The notes under the pieces were generated by a model, which was not told the origin of the DNA, did not search any database, and worked only from the letters and a program-made list of their open reading frames with translations. A stretch of 64,000 nt of DNA, taken from Neoceratodus forsteri. Lineage: Eukaryota > Chordata > Ceratodontiformes > Ceratodontidae. This document shows, in pieces, positions 45,600-55,486 of the stretch. Numbering within the stretch: position 1 is the first letter of the stretch; each line of letters starts with the position of its first letter. Both the position numbers and the translations under genes were made by a program. The stretch lies in contig JADMNL010000028.1 in NCBI GenBank assembly GCA_016271365.2, positions 101,159,001-101,223,000 of the forward strand, given 5' to 3'.

Positions 45600-46360
45600 T
45601 ATACCACAAAAGTATAGATCTGAGTTGTTACAGATAGCACATGACAGTCCTATGGTTGGTCACTCGGGGAGGGATCAGCACCCTTGCTAGATTGCTGTAC
45701 AGATTTTACTGGCCTGGAATTCATGAAGATGTTGCTACCATTGTAATTCCTGTGCTGAGTGTCAGAAAGTAGCCCCAGTCACTAGAAAGGACAAGGTGCC
45801 CCTACCCTTGATGAATGTGCCTTTTGAGAGAATTGCAATGGATGTGGTTGGTCCTTTAGACAAAAGTAAAAAGGATAATAAATTTATCCTGGTAGTATGT
45901 GACTATGCTACTCAACATCCGGAAGCAGTTCCAATGCGTACTGCCACAGCTAAAAAAAGTGGCAGCAGAGCTTGCAAACATTTTCAGCACAGTGGGCAAG
46001 AAACTGGCAAAATATGTTGAAATCGTCCATAGTAATCAGGAAGAGGCCCAAAACCAGTAGAAGGTATATTACGACCATGGGGTAAAAGAAAAAGTTTTTG
46101 AGTCGGGTGAAAAGGTTTTGCTACTGTTACCCACAACAGAAAATAAACTGTTAATGAAGTGGCAAGGTCCTTATAGAGTGCTTAGACATACTGGCACCAT
46201 CAACGAGACAGAGACCCATGACAGGAAAACTCCTACCAACATATACCATGCTAACCTCAAGAAATGGGTTGAAAAAAAAATACCAAAAGCTGCTTTGCTG
46301 GTTTTACCAGAAACTGATAAAGATATTGATGTAGCTTATGGTAGACTAACAAACTAACTG
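45600..46360 (+). pseudogene. Gmr1-like integrase, core deleted
   Basis: The order is an H2C2-like zinc region (45610-45780: LLQIAHDSPMVGHSG, then RFYWPGIHEDVATIV), the start of the catalytic core with MNVPFERIAMDVVGPLD containing the first acidic residue, and YATQHPEAVP. Soon after IFSTVG the sequence jumps to KYVEIVHSNQEEAQ, so the second and third catalytic acids are missing. The C-terminal GPY module is retained at about 46150-46190 (LMKWQGPYRVLRHTG), with IYHANLKKW after it. It lies upstream of the RT. Confidence 0.82.
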
Positions 46361-46374
46361 CTGATGCTGAAAAG

Positions 46375-47880
46375 GTGAATGTTTCCTTAAGCTCAGAACA
46401 AACTGCAGGAATTCATAATGTGCTAAATACATTTAACAGTACTTTTACCACAGTACCAGGCAGAGCAAAAGGGAGCAAGCACATAATGCCAAGGAATGTT
46501 CGTCCTATTAGGCAAAAGGCGTTCAGGTTACCAGAGCGGTTAAGTGCCGACGTGGTTAAGTAAATACAAACATTAAAGAACTTACTCCTGAGATTGCGAT
46601 GACTGAAACCTTGGGTCCATTTAGGCATAAGCTGCATCATTTCCTAGTTTCCAGAGCATCTTGTGACTGCTATACCTAATCTCTGCCGACAGCTAAATGC
46701 ACTAGGACCTCCCTCTTTTACCATTTGCCCCTGTATAGCCCTATGCTGCTGCTGCGCTATTCCACTCACAGCACTTCCTCACTTATCCCTTTCCTGCTCT
46801 CTTTTCATCCTACCTGATCCCCCCTTCCCTTATCCCTCCACTCCCACTCCCCCTGCCTCTATTTCCTCACCTTATCTCCCTCTACCCCCCACCCCGTGGG
46901 TCTTTCCTGCTCAAGCTTCATTGTGGAATCTCCCTCTTTGCTTTTTTGCTCCCTTCACCCCGTTCTTTCTCTCCTTATAAGCCCTTTCACTTCTCTTCAG
47001 ACAAGGCCACTGGCTGCACTTTACACAATATTTATCCTGCCATATTCTTTTATGCAATTACTTTCCTCATGTTGTACTACTTACTGAAACCACTGTAATT
47101 TGTTATTCTTGTGACTTGACGTGGAACCTCTGTAAAAGACCCCTTGGCTCAAAGGTCTTTCAGATTTGTTAAATAAACTATGTATCATAGAACAGTTGAG
47201 GAGCGCTTGGTCATCTCCAATGGTAATTGTAAACAAAAAAGAAGAGCCTGTTAGAATCTGCCTTGATTTTAGGAAACTTAAGTGTCAGAATTTAACAGTA
47301 ATCCTATACCCATAATAGATGATTTGGTGGACAGACTGAGGAGGGCAAAGTATATCAGTACCCTCCATCTCACCAATGGTTACTGGCAAATCCCTTTAGT
47401 TAAAGAATCCAGAGACAAAACTGCATTTGCCACTTCTGTTGGATTCTATAAGTTCACCACCATGCCATTTGGTTTACATGGTGTGCCAGGTACATTCCAG
47501 TGGTACATGGGTGTAATTTTATCCCCTCACACTAGTTATTGTACTGCGTACCTGGATGATGTCATGGTGCACCGTCCAGACTGGAAAAGCCACCTGGAAC
47601 ACCTACAAGCAGTTATCCAAGCTATCAAAAATGCAGGTCTATTAATCCTACTAAATGTGCATTGGGCATGCAGGAAACCAGATACTTGGGCTATGTATTG
47701 GGAAATGGAGAAGTTAAGTCACAAATTTCTAAAACAGAAGCTGTTGCTAACGGCCCTGTCCCTAAAACAAACAAACATGTCAGGTCATTTTTAAGGTTAG
47801 CCAATTACTGGAGATTTGTTCCCAACTTTGCAGAGTTAGCTACTCCCCTCATTGAACTCATGAAAAAACGGTACTAAAAT
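46375..47880 (+). pseudogene. Gmr1-like reverse transcriptase, interrupted
   Basis: The N-terminal segment at 46375-46565 has FTTVPGRAKGSKHIM and VRPIRQKAFRLPERL. After an inserted retroposon (about 46590-47183) the RT resumes with IIEQLRSAWSSPMVIVNKKE. The next frame (47282-47794) holds KYISTLHLTNGYWQIPL, FTTMPFGLHGVPGTFQ and the intact catalytic YLDD at 47549-47560. It ends with RSFLRLANYWRFVPNFAEL, the gypsy RT thumb and connection region. Two further frameshifts occur. Confidence 0.88.
46590..47183 (+). mobile_element. retroposon 3' end inside the RT
   Basis: RT codons stop near 46590 and resume at 47184. The inserted segment is T/C-rich and ends with GACGTGGAACCTCTGTAAA, TTGGCTCAAAGGTCTTTC and TTAAATAAAC, the same tail as at 12285-12380. 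It is younger than the Gmr1-like element. No domain is recognisable in it. Confidence 0.7.
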
Positions 47881-47899
47881 AATGTGAACTGGACCTTAG

Positions 47900-48395
47900 A
47901 GTGTGATGAAGATAATGAAGCCATTAAGGCTACATTATGTTCAGCCCATTTTAAGAAGCCCAGAGTCTGAGAAACCATCTTTGTTACAAACAGATGCATC
48001 AGAGGTAGGCCTAGGTGCAGTCCCAAGTCAAAATGTAGATGGGATGGATCATCATATTCTGTACATAAGTAGGAAGTTGCATGACAAAGAAAAAAAGGTA
48101 CTCCACCATTGAAAAGGAATGTTTAGAAGCAAAGTGGGCGATGGAGTCCCTTAAGTTTTATTTGGTAGGAACTGACTTTGTTCTTACAACAGATCACAAT
48201 CCTCTGCTGGCTTAAACCAAATGAAAGATAAAAATTCCAGAATCACAAGGTGGTACCTGGCACTACAGCCATTTAAATTCAAGGTGATACACAAATCTGG
48301 TAAAGAGAATAGCAATATTGATTTTCTGTCAAGATATGGATTAGGAATTGAGGGTTCTGAAGGTTGGAAAACAAATGTACGAGTTTAAACTTTGC
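47900..48395 (+). pseudogene. Gmr1-like RNase H
   Basis: SLLQTDASEVGLGAV carries the first catalytic aspartate. YISRKLHDKEKKVLHH follows, then in shifted frames ECLEAKWAMESLKFYLVG and FVLTTDHNPLL, both RNase H motifs of gypsy elements. The segment ends at a G-rich polypurine-like tract just before the 3' LTR. One frameshift and at least one stop are present. Confidence 0.85.
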
Positions 48396-48521
48396 CATTT
48401 GCTGTACTGTTATAGAACAAGGATACGGCACATATGCTTAACTTCTGAAAGTTAGAAGCTAATGTTAGAAGGGAATTAATATAAAGTTTTGGAAACCTGT
48501 TTAATAAAACTGGCTCCCTCT

Positions 48522-48531
48522 TGGGGGGGGG
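48522..48531 (+). promoter_or_regulatory. polypurine tract
   Basis: A run of G lies immediately upstream of the 3' LTR, the expected site for plus-strand priming. Confidence 0.6.
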
Positions 48532-49227
48532 TGTATGTGACAGGGTTGAATAGGACTCTGTCCCAGTTGTTATGGAGAGTTTGAATGCAGGGATCTTCTT
48601 TCCTTTTTCTCGTCTGGTTGCAGAACCAAATTTTCCTGTGGGACATAGGATTTGATGACCCTGACAGTCTCGCAGTTCTTTGCCTCTCACTGTCTGTCCT
48701 CACTTGCTGTTCTTTTTTCCTCCCTTGCATATCTGCTGGTATAATAATATATGCAAATCATTATGTGGAAATGTAACTGACATTGGGATCCCTTTGTTTA
48801 GAAATTATATAGTATTACTGTTGAAATGTATATAATTATAGTTTGAGATGATTGGAAAGCTATTTGGAACTCAAGGGGTTAACCTGAAATGCAATTTTTA
48901 AGCCTTTTGCAGAAGCTGTGGAGAAGGGGCATCAGTTCTGGGACATTGTGTTCTAGCTGCACCTGCCCGAAACATACACTTTAGGGAAAAAAAAAACAGG
49001 ATGCTTGTTAAGAAGGGGGTTGCAAAGACTTCTAAAAACAAAACTGCAATTTCTTGCAAGACAGACACAGAGATTGAAGGAACACTCAGATGGATAGTCT
49101 GTTTATTCTGCCTTTGTAAATAGTTATTCTGAACAATTTTTATTTATTATTATTCATAATAAAACTCGTGTGAATTTTACAACTGCTCCTGGTTTTCCTA
49201 TGCTTTCTGACCTATGCATCGATGACG
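48532..49227 (+). repeat. Gmr1-like 3' LTR
   Basis: It begins TGTATGTGACAGGG after the G-run and matches the 5' LTR to about 49227. It includes TTCATAATAAAACTC with an AATAAA signal about 80 bases before the end. Small indels and substitutions against the 5' LTR show that the copy is not recent. Confidence 0.85.
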
Positions 49228-49404
49228 GACCTGTTTACTGACGGAACACTGGCAAGGACACTGGAGTAAATCCCCAACTTGTGTCATGGGATCTTTAACT
49301 TACATGTGGACAGGCACCAGAGATGGGCAGGGGGGGAAATCACTTTGTCTAATCAGGATGGCATGTCAACAATTCACCCCTCCCCCTAGGGGTTTATTTG
49401 AATG
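49228..49404. other. unassigned flank
   Basis: No gene or repeat was recognised immediately downstream of the LTR. Confidence 0.3.
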
Positions 49405-49492
49405 TACCCCAAGTTCCTGGTGCGGGATTACGAGCCCGCAGTCTTCTGCTATTATAGTCCGAGGTAAGAGTGCAACCTACTGAGCCTCCGAC
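49405..49492 (-). repeat. tRNA-like, probable SINE head
   Basis: On the minus strand GGCTCAGTAGGTTGCACTC resembles a D arm with A box, and GCGGGCTCGTAATCCCGC resembles a T arm with B box, although the loop has an extra base. The anticodon region does not fold cleanly. A tRNA-derived SINE or a decayed tRNA pseudogene fits better than a functional tRNA gene. Confidence 0.45.
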
Positions 49493-50020
49493 ACTGCAGC
49501 CAGCAGGCCCGTCAAAATCTGATCAAAGTGGGTCACCCACATGCTGCTCTCCCCAGATTCATCTCTAAAACACAACTACCCCTGAAGCCACTATGACTAA
49601 CATGCTGGTCAGTTTTAACACAGAGGTCCTGATTGGCTGCATGCATTAAAGAAGAAATCTGATGGCTGCTTTTATACAGTGGTCCCCCTTTAACTCTGAG
49701 AAATTCTCCAATATAATGAACTTTTTGTAGCATCACAAAACCTTTCCATGTATTTTAACGGAGAAAAGTCCAATCCCTCTTTACAATATGCCCCCATCCT
49801 ACTGTAATAAAACTGTTCAGATTTTACACTTTTGTTGACTCCTTCACAGGGGCTTTAGTTACCCAATTAGAAATACAAAGGGCTTACCACCCCGTTGGCA
49901 TTACTGGAAGGGTGTCCCACTTCCCGCTCCGACATTGCTACCTGGGTGACCACAGGTGGTAGGGCGGCTGGTGATCAGTGTCAGGAAGGATGCTGCCTAT
50001 CTCTGGTGTGTGGTATACAC
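49493..50020. other. unassigned spacer
   Basis: No feature was recognised. Confidence 0.3.
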
Positions 50021-50021
50021 A

Positions 50022-50142
50022 CACCTCACAGAATGCTGCGGACTCGTGGCTCAAAGGTGTGTACACACCTCATTGCTCTACGGTGTGTACAGTATCCACA
50101 CACCCTAGAGCCACAAGTCAGCAGCATTCTGTGAGGGTAATC
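50022..50142. repeat. hairpin element, about 45-bp arms
   Basis: CCTCACAGAATGCTGCGGAC at 50026 pairs with GTCAGCAGCATTCTGTGAGG at about 50138. The arms continue through CGTGGCTC...GTGTGTACAC and its inverse. The loop includes CATTGCTCTACGG. The symmetry makes short, similar open frames appear on both strands, which are artefacts. The form is MITE-like. Confidence 0.65.
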
Positions 50143-50775
50143 CAGGAAAGCAGGCAAAATCCCTTGAGTGAGCAGGACAACAACCCAGCCAGGGCCTCCT
50201 GGGTTCTTACCTCCTGACTGACCACTCTGCACTCCTACATTCAATGACCCAACAATGAGGTAGCTGAATGTGATATCCACCAACATCTGGAGGCACATGT
50301 TAGTGCCAGAGAGATGGGCTGGTAGAGTCTTGGGATAGGTGGGGCAGTACCAGTGTCAGAAGAGGACTAAATAGATTAAAAAAAATAAATAAAATGAAGG
50401 AAAAATAAATGCAAAGGGTAACACATTTTTAGCTTCTGAATCTTTCTGTTTTTATTGTATTCAAGTCTTTATTGGTCAGTCATGCACAGTAGTGGTCTAA
50501 CCGGTAAACATTTTATGTTGCCACAGGTTTAGCATACAAATAAATTAGCCAGTTACTGTCCGATGTAGTGAATCCCTTTTAAAGATGAAGTTTATATTTG
50601 ACAAACACTAGTTCTTTTTAAGTTCTAGTTGCTAGATCAGAAGTTCCACAAAAAGCACACTTCCAAAGGAATACCAACCAACATCTACACCAAGTTTTTT
50701 TTTTCTAGAAATACACTGCCCTGTTGCAAGATTCCTTTTTTTTTTTTTTAACTTAAAGCTTTGAGACATGACAGC
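50143..50775. other. unassigned, AT-rich
   Basis: No gene was recognised. A TTTATTG (AATAAA on the minus strand) near 50470 alone does not support a gene. Confidence 0.3.
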
Positions 50776-50779
50776 AAGG

Positions 50780-51090
50780 CCCCTGGAATTCTGCGGTTGA
50801 GGAATTTTCTGCAGAATTTGCATCATGCCACAGAATAAATATTGTGCCACAGAATTCATTGTTTTTGGTGAATTTTCATTCAAATACTGTTTTTTCATAG
50901 TGTCAGGCTTTCTTTCCCATCTCGTTTATCCTGAAGCCCCTCCTCTGAACTCAACATGTGATGTCATCGATGACATCACATATTTAGTCAATGGCAGGAC
51001 TGCGTTCTGTCAGAGAAATAAATAAATCATGCCGTAGAAATCAGAAAATGCTGCCACAGAAATCAGAAAATTTTGCCGCAGAGCACTAGG
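50780..51090. repeat. degenerate repeat of CCACAGAA units
   Basis: Units of the form TGCC(A/G)CAGAA(A/T) recur near 50824, 50850, 51030, 51052 and 51075, with AATCAGAAAAT repeated twice. They flank a central unique part that includes a perfect palindrome. It could be a small inverted-repeat element. Confidence 0.4.
50956..50981. repeat. 26-bp perfect palindrome
   Basis: The half-site ATGTGATGTCATC is followed directly by its exact reverse complement, with no spacer. TGATGTCATC resembles a CREB/ATF-type half palindrome, but no promoter is evident nearby. Confidence 0.85.
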
Positions 51091-51589
51091 GGCCCTGCAT
51101 AACAGGTAAGAGGTTATATGTTACATCAGCAAGCTTCACAGTATTAGCATAATTACCCCCAGGGCTTTTAGCTCTTTCAACCATCCAGTCTCTTTATGAT
51201 GCCTCCACTTTAACCGTCCAGCTGTGGTCCATGTCCCATATAAAAAGTTCTTAAAATAGCAGTATTTGATAGTTATAGTTTTTCTACCAAGGTTTTTTTT
51301 TTTTGTCAAAAAAAAAAAAAACTACAATTTTTAATGTTCTTTCACTCCTGAATGAAGATACAGGATTTTGACGTATCTGCGCCATATCTGCCATAGAAAA
51401 AATTAAATGTCTTGGTACCGTGCTGTGCAAAAATATGAGGCAACATCATCCTAAAACATCTACAGTAAAACCTAGTATGTACCAGTCAACTGGTGACAAC
51501 AGAAGAGATTTTTTAAAACTTGAGTGGCGTCCATCTTTAATGACGCAGTCATGAATTACAAACTTCACTCTAAAAGCAGTTTAGAAATG
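51091..51589. other. unassigned spacer
   Basis: AT-rich, with T and A runs at 51290-51320. No feature was recognised. Confidence 0.3.
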
Positions 51590-52765
51590 TGGTGAAGTCC
51601 AGCAACTCAGAAAGGAACATACTCACTTTTAAGTTAAGTGAAATGCATCTATTATAAATATTTTTAAATAGCAGCACCCAGCTCTCCAAAGTGCAAACAA
51701 AGTGCTGGCAGTACAGCCGAGAGATTAGAGAAACGAGCTGTGAATGAGCATAGTACATCCAACAAACCAGACCTTGGTTTGATTCTCACAACCTCCATTT
51801 GCATACTGTGCGACTCTGAGCAAATCACTTAACCGCCCAGTGCTCCCACGTCGCCCTTAAAAACAGGCACGTGGGCCTTACCTGGTAACCAAAAAACAAA
51901 TTAAAAAAATCACTGCTTCACGTTATGTCAACACTTTATCAAGGTGTGGTATAGAATTCTAACACCAAGATTTTTGTATACAAGGGAAGTCACATGATCT
52001 GTTCAAAAGAATCCTGAATTTTCCTAGTTATGACATCACATGCAAGTTCTTTTTGGTGCAATACTTATCAATACCATTAGGTGTCAGTACTCAGTCCATA
52101 ACTTTGAAGATTTAAACATAACACAATAAGAGAAATACCATACATCTAATTGAAAAAAGAAAAAAACACCTCTCTCTATACATTATAAATCTATCGTCTT
52201 TTCTTCAGAATAGGAACTAGGCTAAAAGCTTCATTTAACTTTTCCTATTCCTTGAATAACTAAATGGCAGTATGTTCTACGAGCTAGCTCACATGGAGGA
52301 TTAAATGAAGCTTTTAGCCTAGTTCCTTTTCTGAAAAAAGATGAGAAATTTACGATGTGTAGAGAGTTTTTTTTTTTTAAAAATTAAATGTATGGTATTT
52401 CTCTTACTGTGTTATGTTTAAATCCCCGTAGAGGACAATGTTATGGTTAGAGTACCAACACCTAATGGTATTGATAAGTACTGCACTAAAAGGAACTTGT
52501 GTGATGTCATAATTGGGAAAATTCAGGATTGGTTTTTTGGAATAGGTCATGTGACTTCTCTTGTATATAAAAATCTTGGTGTTAATTCTATACCACACCT
52601 TGATAAAGCGTTGGAATAACGTGAAACGGTGATTTTTTAGCACATTATTTGCACTTTGGTGATCTATATGCTGCTATTTAAAAATATTTTTATAATAAAT
52701 AGATAAATTTCACTTAACTTATAAGTGAGTATGATCCTTTGAGTTGCCAGACGTCACTGCTTTTC
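51590..52765. mobile_element. foldback element, about 1.1 kb, SINE in left arm
   Basis: The right arm (52295-52765) is the inverse of the left arm (51590-51701 plus 51901-52245). Shared blocks include GCTATTTAAAAATATTT, ATAGAATTCTAACACCAAGA (inverse TCTTGGTGTTAATTCTAT), and GCTTTTAGCCTAGTTCC around a loop of about 50 bases. It has no coding capacity. The left arm contains a 200-base insertion absent from the right, which was added later. It resembles foldback or large MITE-type DNA elements; the superfamily is unknown. Confidence 0.8.
51702..51900 (+). repeat. tRNA-derived CORE-like SINE
   Basis: The head has an A-box-like segment near 51730 (GAGAGATTAGAGAAACG) and a B-box-like GGTTTGATTCTC near 51774. 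A core with GTGCGACTCTGAGCAAATCA then CTTAACC is typical of MIR/CORE SINEs. The 3' end is A-rich. Its limits are set by the break in the surrounding inverted repeat. Confidence 0.7.
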
Positions 52766-52887
52766 AATTAGATATTTATCTCTGGGCACCAGAAATTCTA
52801 GTAGCCGCCTGTTTTTTCTTTTCTACAGTTTAGAAATGTCTTTGAAAACTAAAAATACACTGAGGATGAATCTAAGGGTGCCACAAA
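52766..52887. other. unassigned flank
   Basis: A short spacer between the foldback and the start of element G. Confidence 0.3.
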
Positions 52888-52908
52888 TAAATAGGTTACT
52901 CACCTGTA

Positions 52909-53135
52909 AATTGCAGTTATGCAAGAACTTACCATAACAGTAGATCTTCGAGAGAGGTTCCTGCAGTAGGTCTTCACATATAGGACTGCACCCCCTGGCA
53001 TCAGGTTCCAATGACAAACTTGTAGCTAGCAATCATCAGTGGGGACTGCCCCTGACATCAGGTGACGCGACGTCAGCCTGACTATAAAAGGGGCCGTCCC
53101 GCGCCCGCTCTCCAGTTCTTTTCCACTGGAGACCT
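52909..53135 (-). repeat. DIRS F1 left terminal inverted repeat
   Basis: It contains GTAGATCTTCGAGAGAGGTT and GCTAGCAATCATCAGTGGGG. A TATAAAAGG box at about 53081 followed by a GC-rich segment hints at a promoter reading inward from the repeat. Confidence 0.82.
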
Positions 53136-53270
53136 AAAGAAAGGTAAGTAGAAAGAAAGGAGTGATAACTCCTAGGACCGTGCTTCCTCTCTAGACCCAA
53201 GGGCTAGGCAGGATGAAAAATAAAGGAAAATGTTCCAGAGTTGGGGGGGGGAAGGTGTGCGGGGAAACTA

Positions 53271-53299
53271 GACCTACTGCAGGAACCTCTCTCGAAGAT
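53271..53299 (-). repeat. DIRS F1 half ICR
   Basis: GACCTACTGCAGGAACCTCT and the following CTCGAAGAT are the reverse complement of the F1 left repeat. The sequence then switches to the left end of F2 at the GAT core, so only half of the internal complementary region survives. Confidence 0.78.
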
Positions 53300-53530
53300 A
53301 GTACAGTTATGAAAGAACTTACCGTAACAGTAGATCTTCGAGAGAGGCTCTTGCAGTAGGTAATTACATATAGGACTGACATCGGCAGGCGGCAGGACCC
53401 CACAGAAAAATTTCTAGCTAGCAGTTCTTGGCAAGGGACCGCCTCTAATGCAGGTGACCCAAGGCCAGGAGACGCCTGTATAAAGGGCGGTCCTCACGCC
53501 CGCCTTCCAGTTCTTTCCCGCCACAGGCCA
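53297..53530 (-). repeat. DIRS F2 left terminal inverted repeat
   Basis: It begins AGATAGTACAGTTATGAAAG and includes CTCTTGCAGTAGGTAATTAC. A TATAAAGGG motif lies near 53479. Its inverse is at 59300-59490. Confidence 0.87.
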
Positions 53531-53612
53531 AAGAGGCTGGACGAGAGAGAAGCGAATATTTCCCTCACTGGAAAAGGAGCTGAAAAAGCTTAGGGGGATG
53601 GAGGGCGGGAAG

Positions 53613-53730
53613 GTATTACCTACTGCAAGAGCCTCTCAAGATCTACTGTTACGGTAAGTTCTTATGTAACTGTACTATCTTACTTTGAGAGGGCTCTTGC
53701 AGTAGTTAATTACATATAGGACTGAGTCCC
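53613..53730 (-). repeat. DIRS F2 internal complementary region
   Basis: ATTACCTACTGCAAGAGCC through GGTAAGTTCTTATGTAAC is the complement of the left end. ATCTTACTTTGAGAGGGCTC is the complement of the right end. The join is at TGTACTATCTTAC near 53678. Confidence 0.9.
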
Positions 53731-53803
53731 AAGCAGTCTGGAACAAGAAGAAGCACACGGGAGGAGGGAAGCTACTCAAGTTGATCCACTAGCTGTGAAG
53801 GCC

Positions 53804-55091
53804 TTAAGAAAGGAGGCCTTGCAGAACAGCAAGCCCGAAGCCTGCTCTATGGCGAGAGGCAATATCCAAACTGCAGTGTTTTGTAAATGTGTGGACAGAA
53901 GTGCAAGTGGCGGCAGCACAGATGTCTGCCGTCAACACATTCTTGAAACATGCTGCTGAGGCAGCGACTCCTCTGGTGGAGCGTCCTCTTACTTTACCCG
54001 AAAGAGTTTTGTTGTACTTGTCATAACAGAAAGTGATGCAATGAGCCAACCATTTAGATAGGCATTGCTTGGAAACAGCATTGCCTTCTCTTTTGGGTGC
54101 AAAAGAGACAAATACTTGATTAGTCTTTCTGAGATCCTTTGTTCTGTTAGTGTAGTATCTCAGAATCCGGTGGACATCCATAGTATGAAGGAGATACTCC
54201 CCTTGATTGGAGTACTGCATAAAGAAAGCGGGTAACTATGGACTGGTTCAATATAGATTCTGCTACCACCTTGGGGAGAAACTTAGGGTTGGTGCGCAGA
54301 GCCACACGTTCCTTGTGAAAAATCAAGTAAGGAATTTTACACATCAGGGCCTGGAGCTCGGAAATCCTCCAAGCGGAGGTAATGGCCACTAGGAAGAGTG
54401 TCTTCCATGAAAGGAACTTCAAGTCTACGGAAACTGCCAGTTCAAAAGAAAGCAAAGTAAGCTTCTCAAGAACAAAGTTCAAATCCAAAGGAGGGGCGGG
54501 GACTCGGATAGGGGGTCTCAGGTGAAGAACCCCTCTGAGGAAAGTTTTAGAGACTTCCAGTTGAACAAACGTCCTGTCTGCAAAGGGAACATGATAGGCC
54601 GAAATGGCTGCCATGTGAACCTTCAGACACGAGTGACTGAGACCCAGGTCAAAGAGATGGCGAAGGTACTCCAACAGCCTCCCAACAGAGCAGGAGAAAG
54701 GCTCGAAGTCTTTCAAAGCGGCCCATATTGTGAATCTTTTCCACTTCATCACATAGGTAGACATAGTGGAGGGTTTTCTAGCCTCCACCAGAATCTCCGC
54801 CACCTGGGGAGAAACTCCAAAGCGGGCTTGAGCTATGTCTGCAGGAGCCATGCATGTAGCTGAAGGGACTTGAGTCCTGGATAGACCAGGGTCCTCTGAT
54901 CCTGGGTCAGCAAAATTCGTGACAGAGGAAGAGGTGGTTCCTCTGAGTATTGTTGCAGAAGAGAGAACCAAACTTGCCTGGGCCAGAAAGGAGTGATCAG
55001 TGTCATTTATGCTCCTTCTGAGCAGAGTTTCTGCAAGACTCATGGGATCACAGAAATTGGGGGAAAGGCATAGACATATCTGTCCTTCCAA
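53804..55091 (-). pseudogene. DIRS F2 tyrosine recombinase, catalytic residues lost
   Basis: A 314-residue frame (54147-55091) holds the N-terminal core-binding part and LSWKTLFLVAITSAWRISEL with the first arginine. The overlapping frame (53804-54220) has VRGRSTRGVAAS, where the usual AHSTRG histidine codon CAC has become CGC. It also has HTFTKHCSLDIA, where the tyrosine codon TAC has become TGC. Loss of the nucleophile means the enzyme cannot cut DNA, although the reading frame is otherwise long. One frameshift joins the halves. Confidence 0.88.
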
Positions 55092-55434
55092 TCTAGAGAC
55101 AGAGCATCTCTCCAGAAAATGCTTTGCTCTTGAACGAACGAGCAGAAGTCGGGAAGCTTAGCATTTTGAGGGGAAGTGAACAGGTTGACCTGTGGTGTTC
55201 CCCATCGTAGGAAGATATCATCTAGGACCCCCTGATCCAGTTCCCACTCGTGAGCTTGAGCAGACGAGCGACTTAGTTTGTCTGCTAAGGTGTTCTCTAC
55301 CCCCGGAACATGAATCGCCGTAAGGTGAAGTTCGTGTTGTGCTGCCCAATCACAAACTCTCATCACTTCCCTGCAAAGAGGGTAGGACCGAGTCCCTCCC
55401 TGTTTGTTGATGTACCATACCATACCATACCATA

Positions 55435-55486
<52 letters not shown>

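Larger units (their letters stand above)
43110..49227 (+). mobile_element. Gmr1-like Ty3/gypsy LTR element
   Basis: Two direct LTRs (43110-43800 and 48536-49227) enclose, in order, a Gag with a SCAN-like region and a CCHC knuckle, a protease motif, an integrase with H2C2-like and GPY modules, then RT and RNase H. Integrase before RT is the Ty1/copia order, but the RT, RNase H and GPY module are gypsy-type. This combination defines the Gmr1 group described from deuterostomes. All frames are interrupted, the integrase core is deleted, and a retroposon sits in the RT, so the copy is dead. No envelope gene is present. Confidence 0.85.

Noticed and set aside
46663..46980. A 105-residue Pro/Ser/Leu-rich membrane-like protein
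   Set aside because: It is a translation of the T/C-rich retroposon inserted in the Gmr1-like RT, with no family motif.
48396..48531. An envelope gene at the end of the Gmr1-like element
   Set aside because: Fewer than 150 bases lie between RNase H and the polypurine tract, so there is no room for one.
49895..50298. Similar small proteins on both strands
   Set aside because: They are produced by the palindromic hairpin at 50022-50142 and are not genes.
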